Below are positions 5,452-7,328 of a stretch of 7,328 bases of DNA, in pieces. Position numbers and translations under genes: made by a program. The number at the start of each line of letters is the position of its first letter. Position 1 is the stretch's first letter. Below the pieces are notes generated by a model. The model was given only the letters and a program-made list of their open reading frames with translations, ran no database searches and had not been told where the DNA came from. The DNA comes from CBDVBZ01 sp965372355 (GTDB lineage: Bacteria; Krumholzibacteriota; Krumholzibacteriia; WVZY01). The DNA lies in the NCBI GenBank assembly GCA_965372355.1, contig CBDVBZ010000155.1, positions 1 to 7,328 of the forward strand, written 5' to 3'.

Positions 5452-7056
5452 ATGAATCATTTTCTACTGCATCTGCTCGTCAAAGAGATATCGGCCGGGT
5501 TGCGCGGACGCAAGATCCGCTCGATCAAACTGCTGCAACCCGTCGTCTCGATCGAGCTGGCGGAGCGCGGCAACCGTCGTTATCTCGTTGTCCTGCTGTC
5601 CACTCCGGGCCCCTATTGCTACTACGGTTCGAACGACCCGCTCGGGTCCGCCGGCACGGCCGTGCTCAGACGGGTCCACGGCGCGCGGGTTGCGGCACCC
5701 CCGGAGCATCCCCACGACCGCGAGATCCGCCTGGCGATTGACCGCTCCGGCGATACGAGCGTGTTGGCGATAAGCCTCTTTGGCAGCTCGGCGAAGGTCC
5801 GGGTACAGGCCCCCGACCACATCATCGAGTCGGTAGACCCGACAGAGTCCGGGATGGCGCTCCCCACGACCGGCCCTGGCCCCGTGCCGTTCGCCATCGT
5901 CGATTCATCGATCCTTGAAGGAGTCGCGCCGATGGAGGTGTCTCGTGTCGCGCCGGGCTTGGAGCCCGCGCTGGCCGAGTGTTTCGTTACAGATGACGGC
6001 ACCATCGACAGCGCTGCGCTGTTTCGTTTTCGAGACGCCGTGCTGGCCGGTGGGTCGCCGTTCGCCCTTGCCAGCCACGGCAGACTCGGCCGGGTCACAC
6101 CCATTCCCGCGAGCCCGCAGAGGGCCACGGAACTCGAGCACCGGTATGGACCGTTCGATTCTGCCGTCGAGGCGTGTGAGGCGATCGGCGAGGTTCTGAT
6201 GCAAGGCGCCCGAGAGACGATACTGGACCGATTTCGCGGGGCGCTCACCCGGTATTTGAAGAAACGCACGCGGCTGCTGAAGAAGCTGGAGGATGATCTG
6301 AGGGCGGCTCGAGACCACGATATCGGGCGCAACGAGACAGATATTCTCGCCGCTTACCAGTCACAGATTCCACCCGGAGCCAGTGAGGTCGAGCTCCCCG
6401 ATCTCTATGCGAAAGACAAAAAGAGAATCATACCGCTTGATCCATCCCTGCCGATCGGGACGCAGATTCAGAAACGGTACAAACACGCCACGAAGCTCGA
6501 GAGAAGCCGTGATGTTCTTGAGGAAAGGATTCACACGGTCGGCGCCGACATCTCCGAGATCACCGGGATAATCGATCGGGCGGGCAAGTCCGATGCATTC
6601 GACACGGCGCTCGTGCTATTGCAGGACACCTGCCGCCAGTACCGGTTGTTTCGTCAGGATCGTCGAAGCCAGCGCGAAGCCACCGTCGTCAAACAGCACC
6701 GTCGCTTCGATCTGGATGATCCGTGGTTTGTGCTGGTAGGGAGAAGCGATCAGGAAAACGACGAGATCACATTTCGCCTCTCCAGCCCCGATGATGTGTG
6801 GATGCACGCGCAGCAGGTGCCGGGTTCACACATCGTTCTGCGCTCCAGCGGAGCCACCGGAAACCCACCCGCGACCGTGCTGGAAGCCGCCGCTGCGATC
6901 GCCGCGTTCTACTCAAAGGCGCGTCACTCGAACCTCGTGCCGGTCATCTACACACACCGCAAGTACGTCCGCAAGTTCCGCGGGGCCAAGCCCGGCCAGG
7001 TGACGTGCGAACGCGAGAAGACCATCTTCGTCGAGCCGAAGCTCCCTAAGGAATAA
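5452..7056 (+). CDS. rqcH: RqcH/Rqc2-like NFACT family protein
   Basis: NFACT proteins (RqcH in Bacillus, Rqc2/NEMF in eukaryotes) bind obstructed 50S subunits carrying peptidyl-tRNA and, in bacteria, add C-terminal alanine tails that mark the stalled chain for degradation. The predicted protein is 534 aa, near the family's 550-580. The N-terminal domain (about 1-165) keeps an Asp-Arg pair (D89-R90, HDREIRLAI), matching the DR motif needed for tailing. Next come a helix-hairpin-helix-like VAPGLEPALAECF (166-178) and a charged coiled coil (about 256-294). The NFACT-R domain (about 420-530) has DDVWMHAQQVPGSHIVLR (447-464) and AFYSKARHSNLVPVIYTHRK (485-504). ATG 5452 is preferred over an in-frame GTG at 5434, which lies inside the leader hairpin; neither has a clear ribosome site. 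Older databases call the family fibronectin-binding protein FbpA. Tailing activity is inferred. Confidence 0.92.
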   Translation: MNHFLLHLLVKEISAGLRGRKIRSIKLLQPVVSIELAERGNRRYLVVLLSTPGPYCYYGSNDPLGSAGTAVLRRVHGARVAAPPEHPHDREIRLAIDRSGDTSVLAISLFGSSAKVRVQAPDHIIESVDPTESGMALPTTGPGPVPFAIVDSSILEGVAPMEVSRVAPGLEPALAECFVTDDGTIDSAALFRFRDAVLAGGSPFALASHGRLGRVTPIPASPQRATELEHRYGPFDSAVEACEAIGEVLMQGARETILDRFRGALTRYLKKRTRLLKKLEDDLRAARDHDIGRNETDILAAYQSQIPPGASEVELPDLYAKDKKRIIPLDPSLPIGTQIQKRYKHATKLERSRDVLEERIHTVGADISEITGIIDRAGKSDAFDTALVLLQDTCRQYRLFRQDRRSQREATVVKQHRRFDLDDPWFVLVGRSDQENDEITFRLSSPDDVWMHAQQVPGSHIVLRSSGATGNPPATVLEAAAAIAAFYSKARHSNLVPVIYTHRKYVRKFRGAKPGQVTCEREKTIFVEPKLPKE

Positions 7057-7328
7057 TTGCAGGAAGGGGCGCGAGTGAGGTCTTCCGCAGGACCCTTTCG
7101 CGGGAACCCTCTTTCAGAGGATAGGCGAGCGAGGATCCGCTGCCCCGGCCGCGGGGTCCTGCCTGTCCCCGGAGGGGGTCGTCGATTACCCAACAAGTGC
7201 TCGCAGGGCTCCGCTCTTGCGGGACGACGCCACCCGCAGCCGTAGCAGCTAGCCGCCTGTCCTGGAAGGGAACGAAGTGAAGCGAGGGTCCCGAGGAAGA
7301 GCCTCGCTCGCTCCCCCACAACCCGAAA
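7057..7328. other. Non-coding, GC-rich, repeat-dense right end
   Basis: No reading frame here looks like a protein and none has a ribosome site. The stretch has many short inverted repeats: GCAGGACCC/GGGTCCTGC (7087-7095 with 7154-7162), CCTCT/AGAGG (7108-7120), CCGC/GCGG around TCTT (7211-7222), GTCGTC/GACGAC (7178-7183 with 7223-7228) and AGCGAGG/CCTCGCT (7281-7287 with 7302-7308). GCCTGTCC occurs twice (7161-7168 and 7255-7262), and a GGAAGGG..AGTGA word near 7063 recurs near 7264. I see no RNase P, SRP or tmRNA signature and no T-tailed terminator for the preceding gene. It could be an intergenic repeat element or part of a structured RNA that continues past the window. Confidence 0.45.
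7087..7162. repeat. Nested inverted repeat
   Basis: A 9-bp perfect outer stem (GCAGGACCC at 7087-7095, GGGTCCTGC at 7154-7162) encloses 58 bases. Inside, GCGGG near 7100 can pair with TCCGC at 7136-7140 (with one G-T pair), and the innermost hairpin is CCTCT-TTC-AGAGG at 7108-7120. The three stems are properly nested, as in a folded RNA or a palindromic repeat unit. Neither strand is favoured by the sequence. Confidence 0.4.

Noticed and set aside
5622..6332. 236-codon minus-strand frame opposite the rqcH-like gene
   Set aside because: Serine- and arginine-rich shadow of the GC-rich coding strand with no conserved motif.
7057..7328. RNase P RNA, SRP RNA or tmRNA
   Set aside because: Core signatures such as GAGGAAAGTCCGGGC, CCGGAAGG with its flanks, or a tRNA-like CCA end are absent on both strands.

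Overview
The window is 7.3 kb of bacterial chromosome carrying seven complete housekeeping genes and no sign of a mobile element, phage, CRISPR array, tRNA or rRNA. Base composition is moderately GC-rich and even across all the genes. A short omega subunit built around an NKYEAV motif, a family 4 Fe-S uracil-DNA glycosylase with an N-terminal extension, and an RqcH-type protein beside yicC all point to a bacterium outside the Gammaproteobacteria. An FCB-related or other candidate phylum (Zixibacteria-like) is my best guess, with low confidence and no marker gene to settle it.

Layout. Positions 27-5311 on the minus strand form one operon-like run, transcribed in the order yicC, gmk, rpoZ, coaBC, udg, dnaB. 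Gaps between genes are 74, 18, 39, 77 and 7 bases. It links an endoribonuclease-family protein, GMP kinase, the omega subunit of RNA polymerase, the two middle steps of coenzyme A synthesis, a uracil-removing repair enzyme and the replicative helicase. The core yicC-gmk-rpoZ-coaBC is a long-known conserved cluster; in Bacillus subtilis it is yloC-remA-gmk-rpoZ-coaBC-priA. Here remA is absent, and udg and dnaB follow coaBC where priA stands in Bacillus.

Positions 5312-5451 are a compact divergent control region. A perfect TATAAT box drives the plus strand and a perfect TTGACA box drives the minus strand. The two -35 hexamers overlap by five bases, so the promoters should compete for polymerase. 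Three copies of the palindrome GTTAAC and an 8-bp hairpin lie in the same stretch. On the plus strand (5452-7056) is an NFACT-family gene, rqcH-like, the bacterial counterpart of Rqc2/NEMF that acts on stalled 50S-peptidyl-tRNA complexes. In Bacillus the homologue yloA lies just upstream of the same cluster in the same direction; here it is divergent.

Positions 7057-7328 hold no convincing gene. They are GC-rich and dense in inverted repeats and imperfect direct repeats, and could be a repeat element or part of a structured RNA that continues beyond the window. I found no previously undescribed system. The points most worth checking are the overlapping divergent promoters with their GTTAAC sites and leader hairpin, the altered C-terminal signature of YicC, and the structured region at the right end.
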